In this document: in pieces, positions 1-10,639 of the stretch
Numbering within the stretch: the first letter of the stretch is position 1
Layout: every line of letters starts with the position of its first letter
NCBI RefSeq assembly: GCF_000371965.1
Contig: NZ_AQUO01000001.1
Location: forward strand, 310,001-374,000
Length of the DNA stretch: 64,000 nucleotides
From: Paracoccus sp. N5
GTDB taxonomy: Bacteria; Pseudomonadota; Alphaproteobacteria; Rhodobacterales; Rhodobacteraceae
Direction: 5' to 3'
The notes under the pieces: model-generated
What the model was told of the DNA's origin: nothing
The model's input: only the letters and a program-made list of their open reading frames with translations
Databases searched by the model: none
Position numbers and translations under genes: made by a program

Positions 1-1502
1 GGCTGCGTGCCCGCCTCGGCCAGCGCCTGGGCCAGGGCCTGCGACAGCGGATGGCCCGACCCTTGCGCCAGCGCCAGCGCCGCCGGCCGCGTCTCGGGGG
101 CGAGGCCGTCCAGCGAGACCAGCTGCGGCACGCCCATGGTCAGCGTCCCGGTCTTGTCGAAGACCACGCAATCGACATCGGCCAGCCGCTCCAGCGCCGT
201 GCCGTCCTTGATCAGCATGCCGCGCCGGAACAGCCGCCCCGAGGCCGCGGTGATCACCGCCGGCACCGCCAGGCCCAGGGCGCAGGGGCAGGTGATGATC
301 AGCACCGCCGCGGCGACGTTCACCGCCAGCCGCAGGTCATGCGTGGCCAGATACCAGCCGAGGAAGCTGCAGAAGGCCATCAGATGCACCAGCGGCGAAT
401 AAAGCCGCGAGGCCCGGTCGGCCAGTCCGGTGTAATGCCCGCGCGCCGATTCCGCCGCCGCGACCAGCGCCGTCAGCCGCGCGAGCGAACTGTCGCGCCC
501 GGCCGCCGTCACGCGCAGCACCAGCGGGCCGGTCAGGTTCACCTCGCCCGCCGACAGCGCCATGCCCGGCGCGGCCGCGACCGGAATGCTTTCGCCGGTC
601 AGCAGCGCGCGGTCGATCTCGCTGCGGCCTTCGGCGATCTCGCCATCGGCGGGCACGCGGGCGCCGGGGCGGATGCGGATCAGGTCGCCCGGGACCAGCT
701 CGGCCACCGGCACCGGTTCCTCCCCCGCCGCGGTCAGGCGAAAGGCGCGCGGCACCTCGAGCGCGGTCAGCTCCTCGGCGGCGGAACGCGCCACGGCACG
801 GGTGCGATAGTCCAGGTAGCGGCCGATCAGCAGGAAGAAGCACAGCATCACCGCCGCGTCGAAATAGGCGTGATGGCCGGAATGCACCGTCTCATAGACC
901 GAGATCGCCGAGGCCAGCACCAGCGCCAGCGAGATCGGCACGTCCATGCCCAGCCGGCCGTGGCGCAAGGCCCGCCAGGCGCTGGCAAAGAAGGGCTGGC
1001 CGGCAAAGGCCACCGTCGGCAGGGCGATAGCGCCCGAGATCCAGTGGAACAGGTCGCGGGTGGCATCGTCGGCCCCCGACCAGACCGCGACGGACAGGAT
1101 CATGATGTTCATCATCGCGAAACCCGAGACGCCGATGCGCATCAGGATGTCGCGGCCCTGCCGGTCGGCGGCGCTGGCCGACAGCGCGGCAGGGTCGAGC
1201 TCATGCGCCTCGTAGCCGATGGATTCGACGACCGGGATCAACTCGGCGGCACTCAGGCCCGGGGCATCCACCGTCACCCGGCGCAGGGTCAGGTTCACCC
1301 GCGCCGCGCGCACGCCGGGATGGCGGGTCAGCACCCGCTCGACATCGGTGATGCAGGTCGCGCAATGGATCGTCGGCAGCGACAGGATCACGTCGGCCTG
1401 CCCGCCCCGCGCATCGGCCAGGCGCTGCGCCAGGGGCGCCGCGTCGCAGGCCGGGCAGGCCGAGAGCCGCAGCTCATGCTCGTGCAGGGTGGCGTCGGAC
1501 AT
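1..1502 (-). CDS. ccoI: CcoI copper-translocating P-type ATPase (3' end outside window)
   Basis: P1B-type ATPase of the cytoplasmic membrane that supplies copper for assembly of the cbb3 oxidase (also called FixI). The visible 500 residues show an N-terminal CPAC motif (16-19), the metal-binding CATC motif (47-50), the transmembrane CPC metal site (405-407, bases 282-290) and the phosphorylation motif DKTGTLT (449-455, bases 138-158). The rest of the ATP-binding domain lies left of base 1. The ATG at 1502 follows the ccoH stop after one base, so it is translated with ccoGH. The order ccoG-ccoH-ccoI is that of the family. Identification is secure; only the truncation at the window edge is a limit. 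Confidence 0.95.
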   Translation of the reverse strand, partial: MSDATLHEHELRLSACPACDAAPLAQRLADARGGQADVILSLPTIHCATCITDVERVLTRHPGVRAARVNLTLRRVTVDAPGLSAAELIPVVESIGYEAHELDPAALSASAADRQGRDILMRIGVSGFAMMNIMILSVAVWSGADDATRDLFHWISGAIALPTVAFAGQPFFASAWRALRHGRLGMDVPISLALVLASAISVYETVHSGHHAYFDAAVMLCFFLLIGRYLDYRTRAVARSAAEELTALEVPRAFRLTAAGEEPVPVAELVPGDLIRIRPGARVPADGEIAEGRSEIDRALLTGESIPVAAAPGMALSAGEVNLTGPLVLRVTAAGRDSSLARLTALVAAAESARGHYTGLADRASRLYSPLVHLMAFCSFLGWYLATHDLRLAVNVAAAVLIITCPCALGLAVPAVITAASGRLFRRGMLIKDGTALERLADVDCVVFDKTGTLTMGVPQLVSLDGLAPETRPAALALAQGSGHPLSQALAQALAEAGTQ

Positions 1503-1503
1503 C

Positions 1504-1971
1504 TCAGTTCACCCGGTTGCCATGGTAGTGGTCGATGCGCTGGCGAAACACCGTGCCGTCGGGCGCCGTCGCCACCAGGTGGATGTTCCACAGCCCCGGC
1601 GCCAGATGCAACGGCGCGCGAAACAGCCCGCCGGCATAGGCGAAGGTCGGGTGCTGGTCCTCGCGCACATGGGTCGGGCGGCCGATGGTGACATCCAGCG
1701 TCTTGACGGGGGCCGGATTGCCCTGGGCGTCGCGGATCACCAGCACCAGCTCGCGTCCGTCGTAATCGGGCGTCACGGTCCAGTCCAGCGCCTGCTGCGC
1801 CGCGCGCTCGCGGTCGAAGGTCTGCGAGGCGACATAGCTGTTCTTGACCTCGAGCCCCGGAAAGGTGCCCACCGCCTTGACGGCCATGAAGACATTGACC
1901 GCGATGATGGTGCCGAAGGCCGCAAGGGTAATCAGCAGCACATGCCGGCCGGTCAGTTCGCGCGCCATCAT
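1504..1971 (-). CDS. ccoH: CcoH cbb3 oxidase assembly protein
   Basis: FixH/CcoH family membrane protein needed for stable assembly of cbb3 oxidase. About 155 residues, with one N-terminal membrane helix (roughly residues 10-30, starting VLLITLAAFG) followed by a periplasmic domain, the usual family layout. The start is a double ATG at 1971/1968; the first overlaps the ccoG stop as ATGA, and AAGGAG lies 3 bases before the first and 6 before the second ATG, so the second could be the true start. It sits between ccoG and ccoI in one transcription unit. Confidence 0.9.
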   Translation of the reverse strand: MMARELTGRHVLLITLAAFGTIIAVNVFMAVKAVGTFPGLEVKNSYVASQTFDRERAAQQALDWTVTPDYDGRELVLVIRDAQGNPAPVKTLDVTIGRPTHVREDQHPTFAYAGGLFRAPLHLAPGLWNIHLVATAPDGTVFRQRIDHYHGNRVN

Positions 1972-3425
1972 TCGCTCCTTCCGTGAAAGACCGTGTCGAT
2001 GCTGGCCCTGACGCCATCGGTGGCATCCTCGACCCACAGCGTCAACTCCGCCTGGCCGCCCTCGGCCAAGGCCGAGCCCTTTTCGGCGGTGATATAGACG
2101 CGCTGGGTCTGGGTGCTGTCGGCGGCGACGCTGACCCGGCCATCGGGCTGGCCCTCCAGCGAGACCTGGGTGCCCGCCGGCGCGCCGCCGCCGGGACCGG
2201 CGACCGAAAGCGTGAAGTCATGCGCCTCGGCCTGCTTGTTGCGCAGCCGCAGCGCATAGGTGTTGCGGATCGCGCCATCGGCCATGGTGACATAGAGCGG
2301 ATTGCGCACCGGCGTCACGTTGAGGTCCAGCGGCGAGCGCATGAACAGCGCCACGACCAGCGCAGCACCGATCCCGGCCCAGAGCGTGAAATACAGGATC
2401 GTGCGCGGCCGCAGGATGTGCTTCATCAGCGGCTTGGGCTGGCCGCCGGCGCGCTCGGCGGTCTCGTCGCGCAGCGCCATGTAGTCGATCAGCCCGCGCG
2501 GCTTGCCGATCCTGTCCATCACGTCGTCGCAGGCGTCGATGCACAAAGCGCAGGTGATGCATTCCATCTGCTGGCCGTCGCGGATGTCGATGCCCATCGG
2601 GCAGACGTTGACGCAGGCCATGCAGTCGATGCAATCGCCCTTGGTGCCGCCGTCCGAGCGGGTCAGCTCGCCCTTGTGGATCTTGCCGCGTTCCTCGCCG
2701 CGCCAGTCGCGATAGGCGACGGTCAGCGTGTCCTCGTCCATCATCGCGGCCTGGATGCGCGGCCAGGGGCAGGCATAGATGCAGATCTGTTCGCGGGCGA
2801 AGCCGCCGAACAGGAAAGTCGTCGCGGTCATGGTCGCGATGGTGATATAGGCCACCGGATGCGCCTGGCCGGTCAGCAGGTTGCCCAGAAGCGTCGGCGC
2901 ATCGGTGAAATAGAACACCCAGGCGCCGCCGGTCAGCGCCGCGATCACCAGCCAGATGGTCCATTTCGACAGCCGCAGCCGCAGCTTCCTGGCGCTCCAG
3001 GGTTCGTTCCACAGCCGGACGCGGGCATTGCGGTCGCCCTCGACCCAGCGCTCGGTCAGGATGAACAGGTCGGTCCAGACCGTCTGCGGACAGGCATAGC
3101 CGCACCAGACCCGCCCCAGCGCCGAGGTGAACAGAAACAGCCCCAGCCCCGCCATGACCAGAAGCCCCGCGACGAAATAGAATTCATGCGGCCAGATCTC
3201 GATCCAGAAGAAATAGAAGCGGCGGTTTGCCAGATCGACCAGCACCGCCTGGTCGGGCAGGCTGGGGCCGCGGTCCCAGCGGATCCAGGGCGTGAGGTAA
3301 TAGATCCCCAGCGTCACCGCCATGATGATCCATTTCAGGTTGCGAAAGGTGCCCTGCACCCGGCGCGGAAAGATCGGCTCGCGGGCGGCATAAAGACGTG
3401 GCGGGTCGATGTCGGATTGCGACAT
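1968..3425 (-). CDS. ccoG: CcoG cytochrome c oxidase accessory ferredoxin-type protein
   Basis: FixG/CcoG family: a membrane protein with two [4Fe-4S] cluster motifs that acts as a cupric reductase during cbb3 oxidase maturation. The 485 residues contain several N-terminal membrane helices, a central pair of ferredoxin motifs (CIDCMACVNVCP and CITCALCIDAC) and a C-terminal IG-fold domain. The start at 3425 is chosen because AGGAG precedes it by 7 bases and an FNR box lies about 60 bases upstream. A longer frame to 3479 would run through that promoter. First gene of ccoGHI. Confidence 0.95.
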   Translation of the reverse strand: MSQSDIDPPRLYAAREPIFPRRVQGTFRNLKWIIMAVTLGIYYLTPWIRWDRGPSLPDQAVLVDLANRRFYFFWIEIWPHEFYFVAGLLVMAGLGLFLFTSALGRVWCGYACPQTVWTDLFILTERWVEGDRNARVRLWNEPWSARKLRLRLSKWTIWLVIAALTGGAWVFYFTDAPTLLGNLLTGQAHPVAYITIATMTATTFLFGGFAREQICIYACPWPRIQAAMMDEDTLTVAYRDWRGEERGKIHKGELTRSDGGTKGDCIDCMACVNVCPMGIDIRDGQQMECITCALCIDACDDVMDRIGKPRGLIDYMALRDETAERAGGQPKPLMKHILRPRTILYFTLWAGIGAALVVALFMRSPLDLNVTPVRNPLYVTMADGAIRNTYALRLRNKQAEAHDFTLSVAGPGGGAPAGTQVSLEGQPDGRVSVAADSTQTQRVYITAEKGSALAEGGQAELTLWVEDATDGVRASIDTVFHGRSE

Positions 3426-3452
3426 GATTGGCTCCTGTTGCGCGTGGCTTGG

Positions 3453-3492
3453 GTATAGGCCCTGGCCGCGGGGGCGCATTGATCTGCGTCAA
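3453..3492 (-). promoter_or_regulatory. FNR-type promoter of ccoGHI
   Basis: A TTGATctgcGTCAA box occupies 3479-3492. On the minus strand a CTATAC -10-like hexamer lies at 3458-3453. The box centre is about 41.5 bases from the start point this predicts (about 3444), the class II FNR arrangement, giving a leader of about 20 bases before the ccoG ATG. Induction by low oxygen through FnrP is an inference from the site. Confidence 0.75.
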
Positions 3493-3614
3493 GCGCGGGG
3501 CTGGGCGGGTTATACACAGGCCGGGCAGCGGCCGGCATGGGCCGCATTGTCGCATCATGGCCACGGACATGCGCGAAGGCGACTTGCGCCGCCCCGGAGG
3601 ATTCGCGTTTGATG

Positions 3615-3663
3615 AAAAACACCGGCCCCCCTGGAAACGCGCGAACAGGACGGGGGGCCGGTG
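3615..3663 (-). terminator. Rho-independent terminator of ccoNOQP
   Basis: Reading leftward from the ccoP stop, CACCGGCCCCCC and GGGGGGCCGGTG form a perfect 12-bp stem around a 20-base loop, followed by TTTTT at 3619-3615. It separates the oxidase structural operon from the FNR-controlled ccoGHI promoter. Confidence 0.75.
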
Positions 3664-3712
3664 CCTCCGGGGCCGGTTGCCCGGCCACGGATTCGGGATG
3701 CTTGTCTGGGCG

Positions 3713-4750
3713 CTATTCGCCGCCGCCCAGACCGTGCACATAGGATGCGACGGCGCGGATGTCCGCCTCGGACAGCCGGCCGTTCCAGGCCGGCATGACA
3801 CCGAAGGGGCCGTCGTGGACGATGCGGGTGATCGTCGCCGGGTCCGAGCCATAGAGCCAGACCGCGTCGGTCAGGTCCGGCGCGCCCTGCGCCCGGTCGC
3901 CGGTGCCGTCCTCGGCATGGCAGGCGGTGCAGTTGTCGGCAAAGACCGTCGCGCCCTCGGCCGCGAGATCCGCGTCATGCGGCTGCCCGCCCAGTTCCAG
4001 CACATAGTTCACCACCTGGGCGATCTGGCTGTTGTCCAGCAATTCGTCGGTGCCGAATTTCGGCATTTCGGAATAGCGGGTCTCCTCGTCCTTGGGATCG
4101 CGGATGCCGTGCTGGACGGTGGTGTGGATGTCGTCCAGCGTGCCGCCCCACAGCCAGTCGTTGTCCAGAAGCGTCGGATAGCCCGGATTGCCGCCCGCGC
4201 CCGAGCCGTGGCACTGCGCGCACCAGGTGCGGAAGATCGCGGCGCCGGCATTGGCGGTATAGTTCGCCAGGTCCGGATCGGCGGCGACCTGGTCCAGCGG
4301 TGTCTCGACCAGCTTGGCCTGGATCGGGGCGTTGGCGTCCTTGAAGCGCTGGATCTCGGCCGCGACATCGCTGCGATAGGTGGTGCCCAGCACGCCCTGG
4401 GTCGCGCCGTTCAGCAGCGGGATGGCCGGATAGGCCACGACATAGGCCAGGCCCCAGACGATGGTGGCATAGAAGGACCACAGCCACCAGCGCGGCAGCG
4501 GGTTGTCGTATTCCTCGATCCCGTCCCAGCTATGGCCGGTCGAGGGCACCTCGACCACCTTGCGCACGCCCTTGCGGTCGCGCACCACGCGGGTGCTGCC
4601 GGCCGGGCGGTGCAGCGGCCGGCCGTCGGGCCCCACGGGCGGATGCGCGGCGATCTGCGCCTTGTTCTCCTCGTCCGCGGCCATGCGTTCCAGTTCGATC
4701 CGGTTGTCGGGGTTCTGGGGGCTGGTGTGCTCGTCGTCGGTGTCGGCCAT
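3713..4750 (-). CDS. ccoP: CcoP dihaem cytochrome c subunit of cbb3 oxidase
   Basis: Subunit III of cbb3 cytochrome oxidase, passing electrons from soluble cytochrome c to CcoO. The 345 residues show a long charged cytoplasmic N-terminus, a membrane segment after PLPRWWLW (about residues 85-115) and two periplasmic haem c motifs, CAQCH and CTACH, each with a downstream Met ligand candidate. The ATG at 4750 overlaps the ccoQ stop (TGATG) and has GGAGG upstream; a GTG one codon earlier is also possible. Confidence 0.97.
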   Translation of the reverse strand: MADTDDEHTSPQNPDNRIELERMAADEENKAQIAAHPPVGPDGRPLHRPAGSTRVVRDRKGVRKVVEVPSTGHSWDGIEEYDNPLPRWWLWSFYATIVWGLAYVVAYPAIPLLNGATQGVLGTTYRSDVAAEIQRFKDANAPIQAKLVETPLDQVAADPDLANYTANAGAAIFRTWCAQCHGSGAGGNPGYPTLLDNDWLWGGTLDDIHTTVQHGIRDPKDEETRYSEMPKFGTDELLDNSQIAQVVNYVLELGGQPHDADLAAEGATVFADNCTACHAEDGTGDRAQGAPDLTDAVWLYGSDPATITRIVHDGPFGVMPAWNGRLSEADIRAVASYVHGLGGGE

Positions 4751-4938
4751 CACTCGACCTCCTTCTCGCCCGCCGTGGCGGGACTCGTCTCGTTACGGAA
4801 AATGCTTTCCGCGGCATCGCGGTGCAGCCGGCGCGAGCCGGGCCTGAGCACGAAGGCGATCGCCCCCAGGAAGAACAGCACCAGGGACAGCAGCACCCAG
4901 CTGTCGGCCAGTTCGCGCAGGAAGGAATAGATCTCCAT
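4750..4938 (-). CDS. ccoQ: CcoQ small membrane subunit of cbb3 oxidase
   Basis: A 62-residue single-helix protein (about residues 14-33, [17 protein letters not shown]) of the FixQ/CcoQ type, which stabilises the association of CcoP with the CcoNO core. It lies 8 bases after ccoO and overlaps ccoP by one base. Length, position and the Arg-Pro sequence after the helix fit the family. Confidence 0.93.
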   Translation of the reverse strand: MEIYSFLRELADSWVLLSLVLFFLGAIAFVLRPGSRRLHRDAAESIFRNETSPATAGEKEVE

Positions 4939-4946
4939 GGCGGACC

Positions 4947-7422
<2,476 letters not shown>

Positions 7423-7552
7423 TCGTTTCGTTCGCAAGGGGTGTAAAATCGCCTCCTGACCGGACAGGATAGCCACGCCAGCGCCGGCCAGGCCCTTGAT
7501 TCCCTTCCGGGAAGCCGGCGCCCGGGACCAACTGCCAAAAAGGAGACTGCCC

Positions 7553-8386
7553 ATGGGATACAAGACCATCCTGACCGTCCTGACCGAAACCGGCCAGCAC
7601 GAGCAGTTGGACGCGGCGCTTGCCATGACCCGGCGCGAGGATGCGCATCTCGACATCTTCTGCATGGGCGTCGACCATACGCAAAGCGGCTATTACTATG
7701 CCGGCGCCTCGGCCTATGTGTTCCAGGAATCCATCGACAAGGCCATGGCCGCCGCCAGCGACCTGGAGCAGAAGGTGCGCGAGCGGCTGAATGCCGAGGA
7801 CGTGCGCTGGTCGGTCGATTCCGCCGTGGCCCAGGTCGGCGGCATGTCGACGCTGGTCGGCATGCGCGCGCGCTATTCCGACCTGGTGGTGCTGAACCGG
7901 CCCTATGGTCCCGGCGCGACCCCCGATGCCGAGGCGATCACCGAGGCGGCGCTGTTCGAGGGCTCGGCCCCGGTGCTGATCGTGCCGCACCAGCTGACCG
8001 AGCCCTTCGGCAAGCGCATCGTCATCGCCTGGAACCAGTCGAACGAGGCCCTGGCCGCCGTGCGCCGCGCCCTGCCGCTGCTGGTCGCCGCCGAATGCGT
8101 CGAGATCACCGTGATCGACCCTTCGCCCAACGGCCCGGAGCGCTCGGACCCCGGCGGGGCGCTGTGCCAGATGCTGACCCGGCATGGCGTGCGGGCCGAG
8201 ATCTCGGTGCTGGCGCGCACCCTGCCCCAGGTCAGCGACATCCTGAACCGGCGCGTGACCGAGATCGGCGCCGACATGCTGGTCATGGGTGCCTATGGCC
8301 ATTCGCGCTTCCGCCAGGCGATCCTGGGCGGCGCGACGCGCAACATGCTGGAAAAGGCCGAGGTGCCGGTGCTGATGGCGCGCTGA
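7553..8386 (+). CDS. UspA-family universal stress protein
   Basis: Cytoplasmic universal stress protein, 277 residues. The C-terminal half carries the nucleotide-binding Usp signature (GAYGHSRFRQAILGGATRNML region, split G-x2-G ... G-(S/T) pattern), with a less conserved N-terminal half that may be a second, degenerate Usp unit. AGGAG seven bases upstream sets the start; the frame is open further upstream but that would cross the intergenic promoter region. It is divergent from ccoNOQP with an FNR box between them, so anaerobic induction is plausible. Substrate and exact role are unknown. Confidence 0.88.
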   Translation: MGYKTILTVLTETGQHEQLDAALAMTRREDAHLDIFCMGVDHTQSGYYYAGASAYVFQESIDKAMAAASDLEQKVRERLNAEDVRWSVDSAVAQVGGMSTLVGMRARYSDLVVLNRPYGPGATPDAEAITEAALFEGSAPVLIVPHQLTEPFGKRIVIAWNQSNEALAAVRRALPLLVAAECVEITVIDPSPNGPERSDPGGALCQMLTRHGVRAEISVLARTLPQVSDILNRRVTEIGADMLVMGAYGHSRFRQAILGGATRNMLEKAEVPVLMAR

Positions 8387-8394
8387 TCCGCGGC

Positions 8395-8416
8395 GCCCCC
8401 CGCCCTGCCGGGGGGC
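8395..8416. terminator. GC hairpin between uspA and fnrP
   Basis: GCCCCCC and GGGGGGC form a 7-bp stem around an 8-base loop between the convergent uspA and fnrP stops. There is no T-run, so a shared bidirectional terminator is likely but not certain. Confidence 0.5.
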
Positions 8417-8426
8417 ATTGCCCGCC

Positions 8427-9176
8427 TCAGCTCAGGGGGCCGCCGTCCGAATCGTCGCCGCTTTCCAGGACCAGGCGCTGGAACGAGGGCACGATGACCC
8501 GGCGCTTGCCGTCTAGCTCGATCACCCCCTCGCGCTTCAGGGCGCTCATCTGCCGGCTGACGGTCTCCAGCGTCAGTCCCAGATAATCGGCCATGGCCTC
8601 GCGGGTCAGCGGCAGTTCGATGGCGATGCGCCCCTCGGGCCGGCGCTTGATCAGCGCCGCCTCGCGCCGCGCCAGGATCACCAGCAGCGAGGCGATCTTC
8701 TCGCGCGCCGACTTGCGGCCCAGCAGCAAGAGCCAGTCGCGGGCGGCGTCAAGCTCGTCCAGCGTCATCTCCAGCAGCCGGCCGGCGATGCGCGGAATGT
8801 CGATCAGCAGCTTCTCGAAGGGCTTGCGGCGAAAGCAGCACAACAGCAGGTCGCTGGTCGCGGTCACGGTATAGGCCGCGACATCGCGCCCCGGCCGGCC
8901 CAGGAAATCGCTGGGCAGCAGAAGCCCCACCATCTGCGTGCGACCATCCTCGAGCTGCTGGGTCAGCCCGGCCATGCCGGACACCACGGAACCCACGAAA
9001 TCCAGCCGGTCGCCGGCCCAGACCACCACCTGCCCGGCCTCGAAGCGGCGATAGTATTTCATGCTCTCCAGCTCGGAAAGCTCATCGCCGCCGCAATGCG
9101 AACACACCGCCCGTTCCTTGATCGGGCAGATGTGGCAGGGCTGCTGCGTCGCAACAAGGGCGGCGTCGTGTGGCAT
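8427..9176 (-). CDS. fnrP: FnrP-type oxygen-sensing Crp/Fnr regulator
   Basis: Crp/Fnr-family activator that senses oxygen through a [4Fe-4S] cluster. The 249 residues have an N-terminal cysteine group (C14, C17, C25, C28), a central cysteine pair (LLLCCF), a cyclic-nucleotide-like sensor domain and a C-terminal helix-turn-helix with the recognition sequence TLETVSRQMSALKR, whose E-x2-S-R core matches FNR boxes. The ATG at 9176 is preferred to an in-frame TTG at 9191 because the latter lies inside an FNR box. The boxes at ccoN, ccoG and hemN are its likely targets. Confidence 0.93.
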   Translation of the reverse strand: MPHDAALVATQQPCHICPIKERAVCSHCGGDELSELESMKYYRRFEAGQVVVWAGDRLDFVGSVVSGMAGLTQQLEDGRTQMVGLLLPSDFLGRPGRDVAAYTVTATSDLLLCCFRRKPFEKLLIDIPRIAGRLLEMTLDELDAARDWLLLLGRKSAREKIASLLVILARREAALIKRRPEGRIAIELPLTREAMADYLGLTLETVSRQMSALKREGVIELDGKRRVIVPSFQRLVLESGDDSDGGPLS

Positions 9177-9177
9177 G

Positions 9178-9191
9178 TTGATCTGGGTCAA
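9178..9191. promoter_or_regulatory. FNR box between fnrP and hemN
   Basis: TTGATctggGTCAA sits two bases before the fnrP ATG and 35 bases before the hemN ATG. Class II geometry toward hemN would place transcription start at about 9226, one base before the hemN ATG. Toward fnrP it would place it inside the gene, so there the box could only repress. Confidence 0.75.
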
Positions 9192-9226
9192 TGTCCTGGC
9201 GCGTGTTCTGGGCCAAGGATAGCGTC

Positions 9227-10579
9227 ATGACACAGCAATCGCAACTTGAACGCCTGGGACTGTTTGACGCGCGGGTCCCCCGCTACACGAGCTACCCCAC
9301 GGCACCCCATTTCACCCCCGCCGTGAACGGGGCCGAATTCGGCCGCTGGCTGGATGCGATTCCCGAAGGCGCGGCGATCTCGCTCTACATGCATGTGCCG
9401 TTCTGCCGGCGGCTGTGCTGGTTCTGCGCCTGCCGCACCCAGGGCACGCAGTCGGATGCGCCGGTGCGCGCCTATGTCCAGGCGCTGCTGACCGAGCTCG
9501 AGACGCTGCGCGCCGCGCTGCCTCGCGGCGTGCAGCTGTCGCGGCTGCATTGGGGCGGCGGCACGCCGACGCTGATGCAGCCCGACATGATGCGCGACCT
9601 GGCCCAGGCCGTCCGCGCCGCCTTCCCGCTGGCCGAGGGCGCCGAATTCTCGGTCGAGATCGACCCGAACGAGATCGACGAGCCCCGCATGGACGCCCTG
9701 GCCGAATCGGGCCTGACCCGGGCCTCGATCGGGGTGCAGGACTTCGACCCCGAGATCCAGCGCATCATCGGCCGCGAGCAGAGTTTCGAGCTGACCAAGC
9801 GCGCCGTGGACATGATCCGCGACCGCGGCGTCGCCAGCCTGAACGCCGACATCCTCTATGGCCTGCCCGAACAGGATCCGCGCCGCATCGCCGAATCGGT
9901 GCAGAAGCTCCTGGCGCTGTCGCCGGACCGGGTGGCGCTCTACGGCTATGCGCATGTGCCTTGGATGGCCAAGCGCCAGGTCATGATCCCCTCGGAATCG
10001 CTGCCCGACCCGCATGGCCGGCTCAAGCTCTTCGAGACCGCCCGGGCGCTGTTCCTGGCCGACAGCTATGACGAGATCGGCATCGACCATTTCGCCCGCC
10101 CCGGCGACGGGCTGGCCACGGCGCAAAAGGCCGGGCTGCTGCGGCGCAACTTCCAGGGCTATACCGACGACCGGGCCGAGGTGCTGGTCGGGCTTGGCGC
10201 CTCGTCGATCTCGCGCTTCCCGCAGGGCTATGCCCAGAACGCGCCGGCGACCGGCGCCTATCTGGGCCATGTCCGCGCCGGCCGCTTCCCCACCACGCGC
10301 GGCCATGTCTTCAGCGCCGAGGACCGCTGGCGCGCCCGCATGATCGAGGCGCTGATGTGCGACTTCCGCATCGACGCGCAGGAATTCGCCGGCCATGGCT
10401 TCGATGCCGAAAGCCTCGCCCGCCTCTTCGCCCCGGTGGCCGAGCGTTTCGGCGAGATGGTCCAATGCGACGCGGCCGGCCTCAGCATCACGCCCGAGGG
10501 CCGGCCGCTGACCCGGATGATCGCCCGCATGTTCGACGGCTACGACATGGCCGCCTCGGGCCATTCCGGCGCGATCTGA
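9227..10579 (+). CDS. hemN: Oxygen-independent coproporphyrinogen III oxidase
   Basis: Radical-SAM enzyme that decarboxylates coproporphyrinogen III to protoporphyrinogen IX without oxygen, a cytoplasmic step of haem synthesis. The 450 residues start with a YTSYPTAPHF segment, carry the cluster motif CxxxCxxC (C60, C64, C67), then GGGTP and the HemN C-terminal domain. AAGGAT six bases upstream supports the ATG at 9227. Placed with fnrP and cbb3 oxidase, it would provide haem for the oxidase at low oxygen. Confidence 0.95.
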   Translation: MTQQSQLERLGLFDARVPRYTSYPTAPHFTPAVNGAEFGRWLDAIPEGAAISLYMHVPFCRRLCWFCACRTQGTQSDAPVRAYVQALLTELETLRAALPRGVQLSRLHWGGGTPTLMQPDMMRDLAQAVRAAFPLAEGAEFSVEIDPNEIDEPRMDALAESGLTRASIGVQDFDPEIQRIIGREQSFELTKRAVDMIRDRGVASLNADILYGLPEQDPRRIAESVQKLLALSPDRVALYGYAHVPWMAKRQVMIPSESLPDPHGRLKLFETARALFLADSYDEIGIDHFARPGDGLATAQKAGLLRRNFQGYTDDRAEVLVGLGASSISRFPQGYAQNAPATGAYLGHVRAGRFPTTRGHVFSAEDRWRARMIEALMCDFRIDAQEFAGHGFDAESLARLFAPVAERFGEMVQCDAAGLSITPEGRPLTRMIARMFDGYDMAASGHSGAI

Positions 10580-10639
10580 GGCCTCGGCTTCTTTGCTCTG
10601 CAAATACCCAAGCAGCCGCGCCACAAGCGCAGCCGCGCC

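Noticed and set aside
51..1691. Very long open frame opposite ccoI and ccoH (546 codons)
   Set aside because: Shadow of the real genes in high-GC DNA: Arg/Gly/Gln-rich, no ribosome site, and the opposite strand has clear CcoI/CcoH motifs. The same applies to similar antisense frames over ccoG, polA, lon, recJ and the DEAD-box helicase.
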